From NCBI GenBank assembly GCA_040954595.2, contig CM082594.2, forward strand, positions 1,240,001 to 1,304,000: 64,000 nucleotides of DNA, read 5' to 3'. The DNA comes from Balanoglossus misakiensis. Taxonomy: Eukaryota > Hemichordata. The notes beneath the pieces are model-generated. The model did not search any database. It had not been told where the DNA came from and worked only from the letters and a program-made list of their open reading frames with translations. Every line of letters starts with the position of its first letter. Position 1 is the first letter of the stretch. Below are positions 1-10,778 of this stretch, piece by piece. A program made the translations under genes and the position numbers.

Positions 1-188
1 AGTAAGACAAGCTACCTAGCAGATAAGTTACAAACAAGATAACTGCTTCACAAATAAATGGTTCACTTCTCTTGAGGCTTGGGAAAACTTGACAGTATAG
101 GAAAATATAGAATTTTAACATGAGATGATGACAATTTTCTATGGCTTTGTAGGAGTTAAAAATGTTCGGAGTTCCACTAGCAACTTAC

Positions 189-389
189 TTTTCTGAGTCA
201 GCGATACCTGTCCAGGATGGAAGGGGTGATGTTACTGCAACACCATTCAAGTAAACTGCCACAATGCCTTCTTCAATTACCATGACAACATTATGCCACG
301 AGTTGTCATCAACTGATACGGTTACACCATTTGTACTGACAGATAGACTTCTGTCCAGGACAAGAAGGGTACTATCAACTTGGGTTAAG
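189..389 (-). CDS. LamG/concanavalin-like domain exon of an unidentified gene
   Basis: On the minus strand a 201 bp exon is bounded by a pyrimidine-rich acceptor ending TTGGCAG (AG at 391-390) and a strong donor GTAAGTTG starting at 188. It encodes 66 full codons between split codons, and both flanking introns are phase 2, so the exon is symmetric and could be shuffled or skipped without a frameshift. The peptide holds the pattern DDNSWHNVVMVIEEG followed by VAVYLNGV, which is the beta-strand signature of laminin-G-like, concanavalin-type lectin or glucanase folds, found in secreted or cell-surface adhesion proteins (family knowledge). No partner exons are visible: upstream on this strand the Helitron-like repeat at 629-4063 begins, and the downstream side lies outside the window. 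The fold call is by pattern only and the parent gene cannot be named. Confidence 0.55.
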
Positions 390-1639
390 CTGCCAAGAAA
401 TTCAAAACAGAGATTAGACATAAATCGGTGCATCAGCTGGTACTTTTGGGAAATTATCACACTTTTTTCAAACTGCACCACCTTTAGCCCATACAGAAGT
501 ATGCACTGAACTATGTACAAGTATTATGAACCCTAAGTATGAGTGCATATGCAAGTTTAAACCAGACAAATAATAAATCTTCGCCGCAAAGGAATATGGT
601 CGCCACCGTGAGAAAATGCAAAATACAATTAAAGCTGCAAGCAGCGTTGGCGGGGCACAAGCGGTTCCCATGGTAACAAGCAAATGCCAAGGCTGTATCT
701 GCTGTGGATACCAAGATATTGGAAAGTAGGTCAAAGGTCACCTGAGGTCACCCCAAATTTGGGCAAAAAAATCGGACCCCATACTAGTCTAGGTCCAACA
801 AAAACCAAACACCTAGCTCTATTGGTTCGCCTAGAATTAGGTATGCGCATAATTAATGAGGTCTTGTGTAAGACTCCATATCTGCTCCATCGGCCCTCCA
901 AAAGCCAGGACTCTAACTGCTGTGGATGCTGAGATATGGGAAATTAGATCAAAGGTCATCCAAGGTCACCCAAAATTTGGGCATAAAATTTTGACCCCAG
1001 AGTGGGCCATGTCCAACTAAAACCAGACCTCTAGCCCTATTGGTTAGCCTGGAATTAGATATGCAGAAAAATGATGTTTCAGAAATAGGTCAAGGGTCAT
1101 TGCCAAAATTACCAAAATAGTTGTGTCATGTCCTGGCAGCATTGGTACCCATGTCCACAAAATTCATGACTGTGGTGCTTTTACAAGAGGAGGTATGGGG
1201 AATATGCATATATAATTAGTTGTTTTAAAACTGGGTCAAAGGTCATGTCAAAATTGCCACGAAAAATTGTAACAACTTCCGGTCATATGATGACTCATAT
1301 CCAAAAAAAGAATTTACGTGCTGTCAACATTTTGGCTACAAAACAGAATTTTCATTTTTCAATGGTTTTCCGAAAATCCAACATGGCCGCCATAATGATC
1401 GACCAATCACAGTGCGCTTCGCAAACTTGATAAACATAGGTTAGGTGACCACATACCCCGAATCCCGTGACTCGGCAATCGCTGGTTCTGGAGAAGAAGA
1501 TTTTTAAAGTTTTAAGTAGTTTTTCAGAAAAACAATTGTAGCAAAAAAACTTTGTGTGACGTCATGATTTCAATGGGGTAAAATGATGGACATAATGCTG
1601 TGTTTTATCCCATGACATATCAAGGTTATATCTATGTTT

Positions 1640-2510
1640 GGTGCTGATATTGTGTTAAGTAGGTCAAAGGTCATCTGAGGTCACCCAAATTTTGGGCAGA
1701 AAATTTTGACCCATAGTGGTGCATGTCCAACAAAAACCAGACCTCTAGCCCTTTTGGTTAGCCCGGAATTAGGTATGCACATAAATAATGAGTTAAGCAG
1801 GTGTCATAGGTGACCCAAAACTTTGGCTTTTCATTATGGCCCCATACCTCCAAACGCCAAGGCTGTATCTGCTGTGGATGTCGAGATATGCAAAAATAGG
1901 TCAAAGGTCATCTGAGGTCACCCAAAATTTGGGCAGAAAATTTTGACCCATAGTGGTCCATGTCCAACAAAAACCAGACCTCTAGCCCTTTTGGTTAGCC
2001 CAGAATTAGGTATGCACATAAATAATGAGTTAAGCAGGTGTCACAGGTGAGCCAAAACTTTGGCTTTTCATTATGGCCCCATACCTCCAAACGCCAAGGC
2101 TGTATCTGCGGTGGATGTCAAGTTATGCAAAAGTAGGTCAAAGGTCACCCGAGGTCACCCAACATTTGGGCAAAATATTTTGACCCCATACTGGTCCATG
2201 TATAACAAAAACAAAACCTCTAGCCCTTTTGGTTAGCCCAGAATTAGGTATGCACATAAATAATTAGTCAAGCAGGTGTCACAGGTCACTCAAAACTTTG
2301 TCTTTTCCGTATGGCCCCATACATGTACCTCCAAACGCCAAGGCTGTATCTGCTGTGGATGTCGAGATATGCAAAAGTAGGTCAAAGGTCACCCGAGGTC
2401 ACCCAACATTTGGGCAAAATATTTTGACCCCATACTGGTCCATGTATAACAAAAACAAAACCTCTAGGTCTATTGGTTCATCTGTAATTAGATATGTGCA
2501 TATTTAATAA
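1640..2510 (+). repeat. 240 bp tandem units inside the Helitron-like element
   Basis: Units of about 238-244 bp recur; they are recognised by AGGTCAAAGGTCA at 1661, 1898, 2135 and 2379, each followed by a gaggtcaccc block, a ccaacaaaaac block and a ctccaaacgccaaggctgt block. Related single units lie at 728 and 2641. Confidence 0.8.
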
Positions 2511-3398
2511 GGTCAGCAGAGGTCATGAAAAGTAGCAAAATTTTTTGATCACATACAAATCCACATACATCAAACACCAAACTTATAGCCCTATTGGTTA
2601 GCCTGGAATTAGATATGCAGAAAAATGATGCGTCAAAGGTAGGTCAAAGGTCATTGCCAAAATTACCAAAATATTTATAGCTTATTCTTGTCATATGATG
2701 ATTCATATCCATAAAAAGAATTTCTGTGCTAACAATTTTTAGGCTAGAAAGGGAGTTTTTACTTTTTAATCGTTTTTCACAAAATCCAATATGGCCGCCA
2801 TAATCTTCGACCAATCACATTCTTCTTAGCAAACTTGATAGACATCTGTTTAATGACCACACACACCAAATCTTGTGACTCGGTTATCGCCGGTTCTTGA
2901 GAAGAAGATTTTTGAAATTTTACTAGGGTTTTTCAAAAATCCAATATGGCCGCCAAAATCTTCGACCAATCACAATGATCTTCGCAAACTTGATAGACAT
3001 TAGTTAGGTGACCACATACACCAAACCCTGTGTCTCGGTTATCACCGGTTCTGGAGAAGAAGATTTTTGAAATTTAAGCCAGATTTCAGAAAACAAATTG
3101 TAGCAAAAAACTGCAACTTTGTCAGCATAATTTTCAATTACAAAAATGATGGGCAGTAGGTAGTCTACCAACATGCCAAATTTGAAGTCGATCTAACTTG
3201 TAGTTTCTGAGATCTGAGATTTGCATTTTTTCAGAAAATCCAGGATGGCCGCCAGGTCACGTGACTAATTAAAAATTCAAGGGTTCAATGCACGACTACT
3301 CATTGACCTTGACCACTGTAGCAAGTTTCAGAAGTGTACCTGCAGCGGTGTCTGAGATCTCGTGGGTCAAAGAATTGACACAAGAATAAAGAAAGAAA

Positions 3399-4063
3399 GA
3401 AAAATTCCAACGAAACCAATACGGGCCCAAGCCTGGCTTGGCTTGGGCCCGTAAAAATTCCAACGAAACCAATATGGGCCCAAGCCTGGCTTGGCTTGGG
3501 CCCGTAAAAAAACCCAACGAAACCAATACGGGCCCAAGCCTGGCTTGGCTTGGGCCCGTAAAAATTCCAACGAAACCAATAGGGCCCAAGCGCTTGCTTG
3601 CGCTTGGGCCCTAAAAATTCCAACGAAACCAATAGGGCCCAAGCGCTTCCTTGCGCTTGGGCCCTAAAAATTCCAACGAAACCAATAGGGCCCAAGCGCT
3701 TGCGTGCGCTTGGGCCCTAAAAAGGAAAGAAAGAAAGAAAGACTGAAAAACCCCAACGAAACCAATAGGGCCCAAGCGCTGGTGTGCGCTTGGGCCCTAA
3801 AAAATTAAAACGAAACCAATAGGGCCCAAGCGCTTGCGTGCGCTTGGGCCCTAAAAATTCCAACGAAACCAATAGGGCCCAAGCGCTTGCGTGCGCTTGG
3901 GCCCTAAAGAAAGACAGAAAAACCCCAACGAAACCAATAGGGCCCAAGCGCTGGTATGCACTTGGGCCCTAAAAAAACCCAACGAAACCAATAGGGCTCA
4001 AGCGCTGGTATGCGCTTGGGCCCTAAAAAACCCCAACAAGCCTGGCTTGGCTTGGGCCCGTAA
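3399..4063 (+). repeat. Tandem array of about 12 terminal hairpins
   Basis: Units of roughly 50-65 bp contain a near-perfect hairpin, either GGGCCCAAGCCTGGCTTGGC type or AGGGCCCAAGCGCTTGCGTG type, with the mirror arm ending GGGCCC(T/G)TAA. They are separated by a linker like TTCCAACGAAACCAATA. Copies begin near 3421, 3475, 3529, 3581, 3633, 3688, 3768, 3821, 3873, 3939, 3993 and 4036. A normal Helitron has one such hairpin at its 3' end. Confidence 0.8.
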
Positions 4064-4261
4064 TTAGTTTGAGTCCCGGGTTTGACTGCTCCAGCTAAAG
4101 CATACGTCAAATGAAAAATACATGGAGGATTTGGATAGGGGATTTGACCTTTGACATCAAGCACTCTGAGTTCGTATGAGCTGAGGCGTAACCTTTGAGC
4201 CCAATAAAAGTACAACTAACTGTCTAAAAGAAACGAAATATCATGAGACTCCCCAGTACAG

Positions 4262-4540
4262 CATGTGTATGACCGGTCCAGCCGTGTGTACACCCCTTTT
4301 ACAGGGCTGTGTGAAATACGACTGGTCCAGCCGTGTGTACGTGCACACCTGTTACAGGGCTGTGTGAAATACGACTGGTCCAGCGTGTGTACGTACACCC
4401 CTGGTACAGGGCTGTGTGAAAAAGGGTATGACACAGGACTTTTTCTCACACATCTTATTCATATGTAACATCATTTCTTTTTACATAGCTGGTACAGAGT
4501 CTGTGTGCCAACATAGCTGGTACACGACTGTGTAAATCCA
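4262..4540 (+). repeat. 50 bp minisatellite
   Basis: Three close copies (starts near 4262, 4311 and 4364) of a unit containing GGTCCAGCCGTGTGTAC and ACAGGGCTGTGTGAAA are followed by more diverged copies of the GCTGGTACA...CTGTGTG core up to about 4540. The open frames crossing it show the same repetition and are not taken as genes. Confidence 0.7.
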
Positions 4541-4885
4541 TGTGACAGACATGATAATAGTACAGGGCTGTAAGGGGTTTCCTGTGTACGTGTAGTCTAA
4601 AAATATAAATTTCATGATTTGTGAACTATTTGTACGAGTTTTAGCAATGATAGCAAATATGTCGTTAATGGAAAGACAGTACTTGTGGATTCAAGCGAAG
4701 ATGGTGAATCAGGGCCGTGACAGGTTCATTACCACCCGTAACGTTATGTATTTTTGTTATATGCATCAGTTATACGGTATCTTTTTCGGTTTTCTAAATC
4801 AAGATCACATGCTTACAGTATTAATAAAACCAATGTCTCCAAACACGCAGGTACCAATCGCAGTGCAACCGTTGATATCTTACAG

Positions 4886-4965
4886 GTATAGAAATGGGCA
4901 CATGGGTTTATGGGATGACAAATACTGCGACGTCAAACCAAAGGGCTTCGTCTGTGGAATTCCAG
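4886..4965 (+). CDS. C-type lectin domain C-terminal exon of a membrane lectin
   Basis: An 80 bp exon follows the acceptor TTGATATCTTACAG and ends CCAG before a GTGCGC donor. It enters in phase 2 and leaves in phase 1. The 26 codons contain GLWDDKYCDVKPKGFVCG, the closing part of a C-type lectin-like domain: WDD is in the WND position, and the two cysteines have the spacing of the last disulfide pair. The phase-1 end joins cleanly to the exon at 10779, which begins with two bases and codes for a membrane span; the junction codon would be Asp. The earlier lectin exons are not recognised upstream, where the minisatellite and the Helitron-like element lie, so they may be divergent, lost or beyond it. 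If the donor is not used, the frame stops 9 bases later. A role in carbohydrate or ligand binding outside the cell is inferred from the family only. Confidence 0.65.
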
Positions 4966-6160
4966 GTGCGCGGTGAATATAGTCATCAAATTAAAAATAC
5001 ACAAAGTTGGAACTCATGTTGTGACTTTATTGTTACATGGAGGCTAACGGATCGACATTTTGCTTACACTAGAGACCACATAATAACAAGGGGAATTTGC
5101 ATGATTTTTAATTTTTGAGTTTTCACTGAGTCCATATTGTTTTTATTTTTCGTCTTTCCAGATACGTACTGCTTAAGTCTTCAAATCAGAGGATAAATGT
5201 AAACATGATATAGCCAGCACCAAGGCAATGACATGACGGTGATGATGTAATAGAAAGACAAATCCATTCTCGATCTAGTACTGTTCATGATTCAACAATG
5301 AGTTCATTAAAATGTGCATGGCCGCCCGTAGTTATACAAATTAATACTTTTGCGCTGTTTACTTAGTTGAGATGCATTGTGATCAACCCAATTGCTTACT
5401 CTTTATTGTGTGTATTTAAAGGGCCAGCGCCATGCCCATACCCACAACACGTAAAATCACTCTTTCGATGGTGAAGTCGACGTCTGTTGCCGTCTAGAAT
5501 CCCACATTGCCCAATACGTTTTAATAATTTTCAAGCAAAACTGCCGCGTGGGCGTGTACCTCAAAGCCAGTCCAGTCGTCATTTATCGCTGTTCCGAATT
5601 TCAAGTGACAGCTTATCTTAATTAATAGAATCATGAATTTGACCTGCATGTTCTGTTTAGCGTTTGTCTCACTACAGGCGACAAGGCTGCCAAGTGCGCA
5701 TGCGTCATTCTCAGGCTTTGTCATAACCTTTCCGGCTACTTTGTGAACTTGGCAATATGGCTCCCAAAACTGCAAAGTCCAGTACATTGATTTTTCGACG
5801 CTTGGGGAGACTTATCAAGCAACATGTATGAAAATTCACTTTTATAGAAGAAAGGGCAACAAGAGTGTTGTCCTTACATTGTACGGCGGTACCCACGTCA
5901 CAAGAAAACGTTTGTATTTTAATTCTCGATACCTCAGGATTTGTCTTTGCGCTAGGGGTGTCCTCTTATAAAACGGCAACGGGCCACTCTCGTCCTTTTC
6001 AGGAATAGCCAAGAATAAGCAAAGGTAAAGACGGCGCCACATTCTACATCTGATTTTAATCTGATTGATGTCAACGGTTACCGGACTGGTATATCCACAT
6101 GGGCTGTCGACTAAAGGGTCGAGTAAACATTAAAAACCAAATATTGCGGATGACCATTCA
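4966..6160 (+). other. Intron, non-coding, no gene seen
   Basis: First part of the inferred lectin-gene intron. Small open frames on both strands show no domain or codon pattern. At 5415-5460 a block TTAAAGGGCCAGCGCCATGC...GTAAAATCAC matches the right end, read in reverse, of the TTAA-flanked MITE at 52858-53404, so a related diverged MITE probably starts here; its other end was not found. Confidence 0.5.
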
Positions 6161-6169
6161 CTGGTTATG

Positions 6170-6345
6170 GCATTTTTTATTTCTTTAGGGGCGGTTCAGT
6201 TTTTACGGTTGGAAGTGGGGGGGGGGGGGGGTCGGCAAGTTTGTGTCATCGGTTTTCAAAATCAAGCAGAACCCCCTTTCACCCAGGACCAACAAATGAT
6301 GACCCCCCCCCCCTTTGACGGGCAAAAAATACGAAGACCCCCGGA
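6170..6345 (+). repeat. G-run/C-run repeat with CAGTTTTTACGG core
   Basis: GGTTCAGTTTTTACGG is followed by a run of 14 G, then C-runs at about 6270 and 6303. The same core followed by a G-run recurs at 55280-55315, so this is a dispersed family. It is not coding. Confidence 0.55.
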
Positions 6346-6364
6346 AAACATCACACAGCCACTT

Positions 6365-6897
6365 GTGGAGTGAAAAAGCTTGTTGTCAAAGTACACCTAG
6401 CAGGAAGAGACTCGTCCATGAGAGGATTCAAAATTGAACCAGTGAACCTGAAGTTAGAGAGCACTGCCTTTCGAGAAAATATATATGTTGGCCCAATAGG
6501 AGACACCATGCTGCTGGGAGTAGACCAACTTCGATCCAAACAGGTCATCCTCCACATGCGAGAAAACTTCCTCCAGGTGGGAGAACAGCATGTCCCGTTG
6601 CTGCAAGGGGACCAGACCACTGTGGCACGTGGCTTACATATCAGTCGCTCCATGCACTATCCTGTCTCCGAACTCCGTGACCAGGGTGACAGGGACAATC
6701 GACATGGACATGCCCGACTACATAGTGGAACCAGTGAAACTAGGTGACGTCATTATGCCCCGGACATTCTGTAAAAAGGGGCAGCCCCCAATCATCTGTT
6801 TAGTAAACCTGACCGATGACAACGTCACCATACCGCCGGGAACAGTAGTGGCAACAGCAGTCAGAGGAAAGCTTCTTCTGACATTAACCAAAGACAT
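6365..6897 (+). pseudogene. Ty3/Gypsy-like pol fragment (end of protease to linker)
   Basis: Translation gives a stretch with YVGPIGDTMLLGVDQL, the C-terminal half of a retropepsin-like domain in Ty3/Gypsy polyproteins. After a shift of reading frame near 6640-6690 it gives VEPVKLGDVIMPRTF and LVNLTDDNVTIPPGTVV, the linker that usually precedes reverse transcriptase in such elements. The catalytic D-T/S-G triad is missing because the fragment starts downstream of it, and nothing of RT or integrase follows: the sequence is cut at about 6897 where the inverted repeat of the DIRS-like element starts. It is therefore an old truncated and frameshifted fragment, not a working gene. It lies in the lectin-gene intron in the same orientation as the gene. 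Confidence 0.7.
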
Positions 6898-7256
6898 TGA
6901 AAATAAAAATTATACCACACCTTACTGTTACAGGATAATTGTGGTTATTCTCTCATCCTGAATGAACGAACCGAATTGAAGTAGCTGTCTTCCCTTGACC
7001 TCGGAGTAGACACAGCCCTTTCAAAGAAATAACCTATGACCTATGACATGAATATTTAAATAATATCCCATATACACCTGCCTTACGGACGAGCAACCAT
7101 CTTTAAAAGCATGAAACTAAGAAAAGACAAACAGAAAACATAATTTTTGGGTGGGAGGTGGGAGCTACTTCAATTCGGTTCGTTCCTCCAGGATGAGAGA
7201 ATAACCACAATTATCCTGTAACAGTAAGATGTGGTATAATTTTTATTTATTCTCAC
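6897..7256. repeat. Inverted repeat at the DIRS-like element 3' end
   Basis: Arms at about 6897-6992 and 7160-7256 are reverse complements with few mismatches (for example GGATAATTGTGGTTATTCTC against GAGAATAACCACAATTATCC), separated by about 170 bp. DIRS elements have inverted terminal repeats and internal complementary regions used to circularise the cDNA, and this pair is the likely counterpart; a separate foldback insertion is the alternative. Confidence 0.6.
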
Positions 7257-7333
7257 ATCCTTCAGTGACTTCCCTCATTTCCATAGCTGATTTTAAAGAC
7301 AAAGCACCTGAGAACAACAGGTAGTCAACTCAC

Positions 7334-8270
7334 CTATTTGGTTACCAAGGTGTCCAACACTGGAGAAGTCAATGATGATACCTCACACTGGTAATGTTTA
7401 GCAAAGGTTCTAGAAGAGGACCAATTCGCCAAACCCATAATTTGCTGTAACGAGGCTCCTCTGAAATGAAGGGCTGAAGTAACTGCTGCTCTAGTTGCAT
7501 GTGCTGAGAAGACCTTGTCTATACCACTCTTCTGAAGCACCAATTTAATCCATCTTGCTATGGTACTTGGCAAAACAGGTTTTCCTGACGCAAAACTAAC
7601 GAAAAGGGTCTTCTTGTGCTTGCGTAAAGACTGCACCCGACGCAAATAAGAAGCCAAATAATAGACTACACATAACCTTCGATCCTTCTTGAAGGCTGTT
7701 AAAACAACAATTATTCTTTTCTTGGCTGGTCTGTCTGTCTTCGACAAACTAGCCGGAAGCAAAACAGCTGATCCCTTGGATAACGAAATAGACTCCAACT
7801 GGAGATTTGCCAAATCAGAACACCGTCCTGCTGTACATAACGCAACTAACATAACAGTTTTTAATGTTAAACACTTCAGCGACAAATCCTTGGATGGCGA
7901 CCAAGACTGAAGAAAAGTCAAAACTTGCTGAACATCCCATACCTGGGTGGTCTGGATACATAAACTCCCCTCATAAACTGTGTAACAAGTGGATGATTTC
8001 CCAAACGATATCCATCAACTGGCAAGTGCACTGAAGAGATAGCTGAACGATATACATTAATGGTGTGATACTGAAGTTGTCTATCAAGTTGGTCTGCAAG
8101 AAATTCCAACACTATAGGGATAGGCGCTGAAATAGGATCTTCCTTTTGTCTTTGACACCAACGATTCCAGCGACGCCAGGCTGACTCATACTGTTTTGCA
8201 GTGCCTCGTCTGATGCTTTGGAGGATAATTTTAGACACCCTTTCAGATATGCCTCTTGCTCGGAGAGTAC
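7334..8270 (-). pseudogene. DIRS-type tyrosine recombinase, frameshifted
   Basis: The N-terminal core-binding half is read from about 8270 to 7940 (RRGTAKQYESAWRRW, then HTINVYRSAISSVHLPV), and the catalytic half from 7921 to the stop at 7334. The catalytic half has Arg in TAGRCSDL, the H-x-x-R box in SAHATRAAVTSAL, a Trp in LANWSSS at the second His position, and Tyr in FAKHYQCEV, in correct order and spacing. The two halves lie in different frames: a one- or two-base shift near 7920-7945, after SRPPRYG, breaks the gene. The enzyme would integrate circular double-stranded retroelement cDNA by recombination without a target duplication (family knowledge). The catalytic half itself has no stop over 195 codons, so the damage looks moderate in age. 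Confidence 0.8.
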
Positions 8271-10082
8271 ACCTGAGAGCGGCCACACGGCTAGCAACAT
8301 TTGGTTTGCGAGTGGATGATTCTGCCCTGTCAACAGATCGACTAACAGGTCTGGGACTTGTGGGAGCAATAACGGATTTTGTATCAGAAGTGAAAGCAAA
8401 TCCGGATACCAGGGTTGAGTCGTCCACACTGGGGCCACCAGAACTATGCGTGCCTTGTCCTGATGAACTTTGTGCAGAATTCTTGGAAGAAGACAAAACG
8501 GAGGAAACACATAGCCTACCAGCTTGTTCCACTGAATGGAAAATGCGTCTATTCGCCACTCTTGTGGATCTGGTTTCCAAGAGACGTAACGAGGAAGCTG
8601 TGCATTCAGATGTGTCGCAAACAGGTCCACTTGCGGTATCCACTGTAACATCCGGAGGGCTTTCTGGAGCACAACTGGGTTGAGCTGCCATTCCAGATTG
8701 TCGTTGAATTTTCGCGAAAGGTAATCCGCCTCTTAATTGATTCTCCCCGGCAGATGCACTGCTGATAGTATAATGTTGCGCTTCAGGCACCACAACCATA
8801 GACTGGCCGCCAACTCGCTCAGAGGCCAAGACCGAGTGCCTCCCTGACGGTTGATGTAAGACACTACTGATGTATTGTCTCACTGGACTTCGACACAGAT
8901 GTCCTGCAGATGACTTGCCGGACGCTCCAATCCTCTGCAAACTGCCAGCATCTCCAGCTGATTTATGTGGAGACTCTGGTTCCACTGTCCCTGTGCCGAG
9001 TTGTGCCCGCATACTGCTCCCCATCCTCTGATGGACGAATCTGTCTGAACTATCAGTTGCGGTGTATGTGGTAGTAGGGACTTGCCATTCCACGCATGAA
9101 GACATTCTACCCACCATCTCAACTCTGTCTTTGCTGCTCGAGAGAGACTCAATGGGGAATTGAAGCACCCTGTCAGAGCGAACACCTTCAGCTGATCTTT
9201 CTGAAGAGCCCGGTAATGAAGTGGCGCCACAGTTTTCGCCTCCAGAGCTGCTGTCATTCGCCCCAACACCTTTGCTAGGCAACGCACAGTGACCACTTCT
9301 TTTCCCAGCAACATTCTGATTGGAGTTTCTGTACCTTTTCCTGTGGGAAACTGATCGTCATGTCTATGGAGTTGATCATCATACCCAAAAACTGAACTTG
9401 CTGTTTTGGTTGAAGTTTGGATTTTTCCCAATTTACGAGGAAACCTACACTCTGCAGAAGTTGCACAGCTGTCTCTACATTCGCTTGGCCAAACTTCCTG
9501 GATTCCCCCAGGATCAGGAGGTTGTCTATATAAATTACACATCAAATACCTTGGCGACGAAACTGAGCGACGACTGGCTTCAACATTTTCGTAAAAACTC
9601 GAGGAGCACTGGCAATGCCGAACGGCAGAACTGCAAATTCGAACATCGTCTCCTTCCAAATAAACCGAAGAAACTTTCTGTGATCTACAAAAATTGGGAT
9701 AGTGAAATATGCATCCTTCAGGTCTACTGTGGCCATGAAGTCGCCTGGACGAAGTTGCGCCTTGACATGCTGAAGGCCCTCCATCTTGAAGTGCTGATAA
9801 GCAATGTGCCGATTGAGTGATTTCAGGTTGAAAACCGGGCGCCAACCTCCTGACACTTTGGGTACTAGAAATATTGTTGACACAAACTGACCTTGAACTG
9901 GTACCACTGGATGTATTGCCGCCTTTTGTAACAAAGACTGTATTTCTGTGTCGATCAAATCTACATGGCATGACTGAACAGCCGTAACTGGTAGATGCGA
10001 CTGCACTGGTGTTGACACGAGTTCCAGCTTGTAACCTTGCACTGTTTCTAGTATCCATGGGTCTGAAGTTAGCTGCCGCCAC
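8250..10082 (-). pseudogene. DIRS-like reverse transcriptase/RNase H, inactivated
   Basis: RT motifs in order: VPKVSGGWRPVFNLKSLN, MATVDLKDAYFTIPI, EFAVLPFGIASAPRVF, and then YIDNLLIL where the family has Y-x-D-D. The second catalytic Asp codon reads AAC (Asn), and an in-frame TGA stands five codons before this motif where Arg is expected. A frameshift near 9310 moves the frame to CLAKVLGRMTAALEA and RNase H (IVQTDSSIRGWGAV, INQLEMLAV). Further stops occur at 8880 and near 8735, the latter in GRIN-stop-EADYLSR, an expected G-x-x-N-x-x-A-D-x-L-S-R box. The spacer with LFATHLNAQLPRYVSW (8600s) is the region DIRS elements keep between RNase H and recombinase. With at least three stops, two frameshifts and a mutated active site it cannot be functional. 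Confidence 0.85.
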
Positions 10083-10156
10083 TCTGGTGAAGAAATAAAG
10101 CTAGACGACCCCCTACCTGGGGATGAGTAAGTAACTGCTCTTGATGAGGGAAAACA

Positions 10157-10525
10157 TCACTGTTTTTTGCCACGAAAGGACTGACCAGCGCCATCAGTTC
10201 TCGCAAACTTGGGTGAAAAACCATACTGTATAAACTTGGAGTATTGAGACCGCTTACCATATCCACTTTGACCATACCTGGACTTGTAGGTAGACATGGG
10301 GCGTTTGCGGAACTGGCCTGCTGCACTTCCAGTTGACCCTTGACCCCTAGAGGTCATATCAACCACAACGTTATGGGCCTGCTTTGCCTTCTTTGCCTCC
10401 TTCAGTGGCTCATCTCCAAATAATGTAGCCATGGATGGTTCCAATTTCTTCAAAGAAGCATACATATTTGGAAGCACAGATTCAAAGGCCTTCTGTCTTG
10501 CTATCTGTAGACCACGATGCAAGTT
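10157..10525 (-). pseudogene. Gag-like basic protein fragment of the DIRS-like element
   Basis: The frame carries ARQKAFESVLPNMYASL and then a low-complexity basic tail rich in Gly, Ser, Arg, Lys and Tyr. It lies directly upstream of the RT in the same strand, the position of the nucleic-acid-binding first protein of DIRS elements. It lacks an N-terminus, because the frame runs into the truncation at about 10525. The assignment rests on position and composition rather than on a conserved domain. Confidence 0.5.
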
Positions 10526-10778
10526 AAAGGTGTGTATACATTTCTTTGTCTTTTAATAACTCAAGATTAAAAAACAATATTCACTAAAGTTTACACATTT
10601 GTTTGATCTACATGATTACAGTTTACGTTGTCTTGAAAATATTTGTGAAAATGGTGAAACTGCAACATCTGCAGTATAACTAGATTTTACAATAGTTAAG
10701 CATCATAATGAATGGTTTTCTTGCTTTTATCATAGCATATCGCCCCTGTGACAAATAGAAATATTTAAACTCTTACAG

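Larger units (their letters stand above)
629..4063 (+). mobile_element. Helitron-like non-autonomous element, first copy
   Basis: The element starts TTAAAGCTGCAAGCAGCG after an A, and ends in GGGCCCGTAA before a T, so it sits between A and T without a target duplication. It shares its start, its body phrases (a gacctctagccctattgg-type block and a gtatgcacataaataatgag-type block) and its terminal hairpin with the element at 29292-35559, whose empty site is known. The body contains about four tandem 240 bp units near 1640-2500, and the 3' end carries a dozen tandem copies of the terminal hairpin. No Rep or helicase coding is present. Short open frames inside it, including minus-strand ones repeating GPYWFRW, are by-products of the repeats. 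The Helitron assignment rests on A/T insertion, the lack of a TSD and the 3' hairpin; the last tetranucleotide here is GTAA, not the canonical CTRR. Confidence 0.6.
6897..10525 (-). mobile_element. DIRS-like tyrosine-recombinase retrotransposon, decayed
   Basis: In minus-strand order the region codes for a gag-like basic protein (10525-10069), reverse transcriptase (10042-9275), RNase H (about 9300-8700), a spacer domain (8672-8250) and a tyrosine recombinase (8270-7334), followed by an inverted repeat (7256-6897). RT plus RNase H plus tyrosine recombinase and no integrase is the DIRS/PAT/Ngaro layout. The 5' terminus appears truncated near 10525, as no copy of the inverted repeat is seen there. 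The element lies antisense inside the inferred lectin-gene intron. Confidence 0.8.

Noticed and set aside
3296-4215. Minus-strand open frames repeating GPYWFRW-type peptides
   Set aside because: The periodicity equals that of the hairpin units, all three frames stay open because of the repeat, and no start or splice context is present.
4645-4716. Possible lectin-gene exon reading NDSKYVVNGKTVLVDSSEDG
   Set aside because: The acceptor is plausible, but the frame reaches a stop right after a poor GTGACA donor, and the peptide does not resemble the preceding part of a C-type lectin domain.
7689-9820. Plus-strand open frames of 60-166 codons
   Set aside because: They are antisense shadows of the DIRS-like RT, RNase H and recombinase on the minus strand.
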